Shown one piece after another: positions 6,177-7,559 of a stretch of 7,559 bases of DNA. A program made the translations under genes and the position numbers. This stretch comes from Acidimicrobiaceae bacterium (GTDB lineage Bacteria; Actinomycetota; Acidimicrobiia; Acidimicrobiales; MedAcidi-G1), in NCBI GenBank assembly GCA_002714485.1, contig PAXM01000003.1, positions 1-7,559 on the forward strand, given 5' to 3'. Under the pieces are notes generated by a model. It had not been told where the DNA came from, ran no database searches, and was given only the letters and a program-made list of their open reading frames with translations. The stretch's first letter is position 1. Every line of letters begins with the position of its first letter.

Positions 6177-6204
6177 GTGACCGGTGGACCACTGGTCCTA
6201 CAAT
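6177..6204 (+). promoter_or_regulatory. Promoter of the Rieske oxygenase gene
   Basis: GTGACC (6177-6182, four of six -35 positions) and TACAAT (6199-6204, near-consensus -10) are separated by 16 nt. The -10 ends 7 nt before the ATG at 6212, so the transcript should start at the start codon with no leader. This is the best promoter in the window. Confidence 0.6.
6186..6198. promoter_or_regulatory. 13-bp inverted repeat, candidate operator for both divergent genes
   Basis: GGACCA-C-TGGTCC is a perfect 6-bp inverted repeat about a single base. It fills the spacer of the Rieske promoter up to the -10 box and covers the predicted -35 of the oppositely directed Ldh_2 gene. A second overlapping repeat (GTGG-A-CCAC, 6184-6192) adds to the symmetry. 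A repressor bound here would block both genes. No regulator gene is in the window and the regulator family cannot be told. Confidence 0.5.
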
Positions 6205-6211
6205 CCCGTAA

Positions 6212-7366
6212 ATGACGACAGGGATGCGTCTGTCGGCCGACCTGGCTGAAGCCCTAGGACGCTGCACGGGGTTGGCTGCCGACAGCCACACGCTGCCGGC
6301 CGCCTGCTACGTCGACCCCGAGGTAGCGGCTCTCGAGGCCGAGACGGTGTTCCGTCAGGGCTGGGTTGGAATCGGCCGAGGCGACCGCTGGGCTGCCTCG
6401 GGCGACTATGCGGCAATGGACCTCGGTGGTGTGCCAGTAGTCGTGGTCCGTGACGAAGAGGGCGTACTTCGGGCCTACGCCAATACCTGCCGCCATCGAT
6501 CGGCCCAGGTGATGGAGGGAGAGGGGCACTGCACGAAAATGCGCTGCCCGTTCCACTTCTGGACCTACGGGCTGGACGGGCGACTCCTGGGAGCGCCCAG
6601 CATGCGGGACACCAACGGCTTCGAGCGGGCCGACCATGGCCTAATCGAGTTCATGACCGCAGAACGGCAAGGATTCGCCTTCGTCAGCCTCGAGGATTCG
6701 CCTCCGCCGATTGACGATTGGCTGGGCGACTTTCCCGACCTCCACGCTCGGTGGGACCTGGGGTCGATGGTCACGACCCGCCGTCGTGAGTTCACGGTTG
6801 CTTGCAACTGGAAGGCGTTCGCCGAGGTGTTCAACGAGTACTACCACCTGCCGTACGTGCACCCAGGAAGCATCGATGACACCTATGACGATCCGGACGA
6901 CCCGGAGGTGGTGGTTGGAGCATGGGCCACGCATGCCGGCACAACCCAGGGAACCGGTGGCCTCCTTGAGGCCGACCAGGTGAAAGCTCTACCAGTAATC
7001 GGCACGTTGAACGACCGTGAGGCCCATGGAGTCAGGTACTCGTGGTTGTACCCGACGCTGGTCACCGCCACCGGGGCCGAGGGGATGTGGATGTACGAGG
7101 TATATCCCGATGGGCCCGATCGATGCCGGTGCGCCCAGGTGGTGTGCTTTCCGCCGGAGACCGCTGCCCTCGAAGGGTTCGCTGAAGTGGCCGAGGCATA
7201 TTACGAACGCTTCGACGTTGCCATCGCTGAGGACATCCCGATGCTCGAACGGCAGCACCGGGGGATGCGGTCTCCGTTCGCCCGTCAGGGGCGGTTCTCC
7301 TATCTCGAACCGAACGTGGCTCGCTTTGCCGGTTGGTATGCCGACCGACTGCTCTCAGTGGGATGA
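6212..7366 (+). CDS. Rieske non-heme iron oxygenase, quaternary-amine demethylase type
   Basis: This 384-residue protein is the oxygenase component of a two- or three-part monooxygenase. The Rieske [2Fe-2S] ligands are Cys93-x-His95 and Cys112-x2-His115 with 16 residues between. The catalytic domain has the mononuclear iron ligands His212 and His217 in NEYYHLPYVHP and Asp341 in AEDIPMLERQHRGMRS. The residue bridging the two centres is Glu209, where most Rieske oxygenases have Asp; Glu is a mark of the carnitine monooxygenase CntA and is also found in glycine betaine demethylases. The likely reaction is oxidative N-demethylation with release of formaldehyde. Candidates include glycine betaine, stachydrine, carnitine and other betaines. 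No reductase is encoded here, so electrons must come from a partner elsewhere. The start ATG is set by the TACAAT box 7 nt upstream; an ATG at 6224 is less likely. Confidence 0.88.
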   Translation: MTTGMRLSADLAEALGRCTGLAADSHTLPAACYVDPEVAALEAETVFRQGWVGIGRGDRWAASGDYAAMDLGGVPVVVVRDEEGVLRAYANTCRHRSAQVMEGEGHCTKMRCPFHFWTYGLDGRLLGAPSMRDTNGFERADHGLIEFMTAERQGFAFVSLEDSPPPIDDWLGDFPDLHARWDLGSMVTTRRREFTVACNWKAFAEVFNEYYHLPYVHPGSIDDTYDDPDDPEVVVGAWATHAGTTQGTGGLLEADQVKALPVIGTLNDREAHGVRYSWLYPTLVTATGAEGMWMYEVYPDGPDRCRCAQVVCFPPETAALEGFAEVAEAYYERFDVAIAEDIPMLERQHRGMRSPFARQGRFSYLEPNVARFAGWYADRLLSVG

Positions 7367-7391
7367 CGTCGGACGTTTGACCCCTGAGCCC

Positions 7392-7559
7392 TCAGCCGGC
7401 ACTACGGCGCTGGCCGCCAGCGTTGCGACTACGGTGCTGGCCACCGCCGTTGCCGTTTCGACGCTGGCCACCAGGCTTACCGTTGCGCTTGGGTCCACCC
7501 TGACGGTTGTCGTTACGGGAGTTACCGCCCTGAGACGAGCCGCTTCGTTTGGGGCCACC
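7392..7559 (-). CDS. C-terminal tail of a Gly/Arg/Asn-rich basic protein (partial)
   Basis: The last 55 codons and a TGA stop (7394-7392) of a gene entering from the right edge. The tail is almost only Gly, Arg, Asn, Gln and Ser, with GGPKR twice and GGQRR twice, a low-complexity RNA-binding type of sequence. Such tails end many actinobacterial DEAD-box RNA helicases, and they also occur on other RNA-binding proteins; without the upstream domain the identity is a guess. The frame is supported by its strongly biased composition and by wobble positions rich in C and T. The gene converges on the oxygenase gene with 25 nt between them and no clear terminator. Confidence 0.6.
   Translation of the reverse strand, partial: GGPKRSGSSQGGNSRNDNRQGGPKRNGKPGGQRRNGNGGGQHRSRNAGGQRRSAG

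Noticed and set aside
7384..7395. Small hairpin CTGAG-CC-CTCAG between convergent genes
   Set aside because: The arms are short with too small a loop and no T-run; not enough for a terminator.
7355..7558. Ala/Val/Thr-rich minus-strand open frame at the right edge
   Set aside because: The neighbouring minus frame gives the typical Gly/Arg/Asn tail ending at 7392; this one is its frame-shifted shadow and overlaps the end of the oxygenase gene.

Overview
The window is GC-rich and densely coded. It uses GTG as well as ATG starts, has overlapping operon genes, and carries threonine-rich lipoprotein linkers and a Gly/Arg/Asn-rich protein tail. Five gene starts lie 6-8 nt behind a TAnnnT hexamer and lack a convincing Shine-Dalgarno site, which points to leaderless transcription. 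Together this suggests an actinobacterium, possibly a marine Acidimicrobiia-type lineage. The lineage is inferred from style and gene content, as there is no marker gene here.

Left part, minus strand (1-1633): a small cysteine-containing lipoprotein gene (1310-1633), then a homocysteine S-methyltransferase of the betaine-homocysteine type (294-1271), then a lipoprotein gene starting on the methyltransferase stop codon (TGATG) and running off the left edge through a 36-bp tandem repeat (threonine-rich 12-residue repeat).

Intergenic region 1634-1904: 271 bp without a convincing gene. It holds divergent promoters and four consecutive inverted repeats between 1738 and 1883. This is the most unusual non-coding stretch of the window.

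Centre, plus strand (1905-5121): three genes joined by 4-nt overlaps (ATGA, then GTGA): a 574-residue conserved protein of unknown function, a divergent M19 (renal-dipeptidase fold) protein with most canonical metal ligands replaced, and a small protein resembling DUF3726.

Right part: an Ldh_2-family NAD(P)-dependent oxidoreductase (5144-6163, minus) and a Rieske mononuclear-iron oxygenase (6212-7366, plus) are transcribed divergently from a 48-bp gap. A perfect 13-bp inverted repeat lies where it could control both promoters. The C-terminal tail of a basic Gly/Arg/Asn-rich protein (7392-7559, minus, partial) enters from the right edge.

Working interpretation: the Rieske oxygenase has a bridging glutamate, as in quaternary-amine demethylases. 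The methyltransferase is betaine-dependent in type. The divergent M19 protein resembles one in the dimethylglycine locus of Pseudomonas. Ldh_2 enzymes often act on cyclic imino acids or 2-oxo/2-hydroxy acids. The window is therefore best read as a catabolic locus for a betaine or other N-methylated amino-acid osmolyte, with three proteins (unknown 574-aa, M19-like, DUF3726-like) whose biochemistry is not evident. The substrate cannot be fixed from sequence alone.
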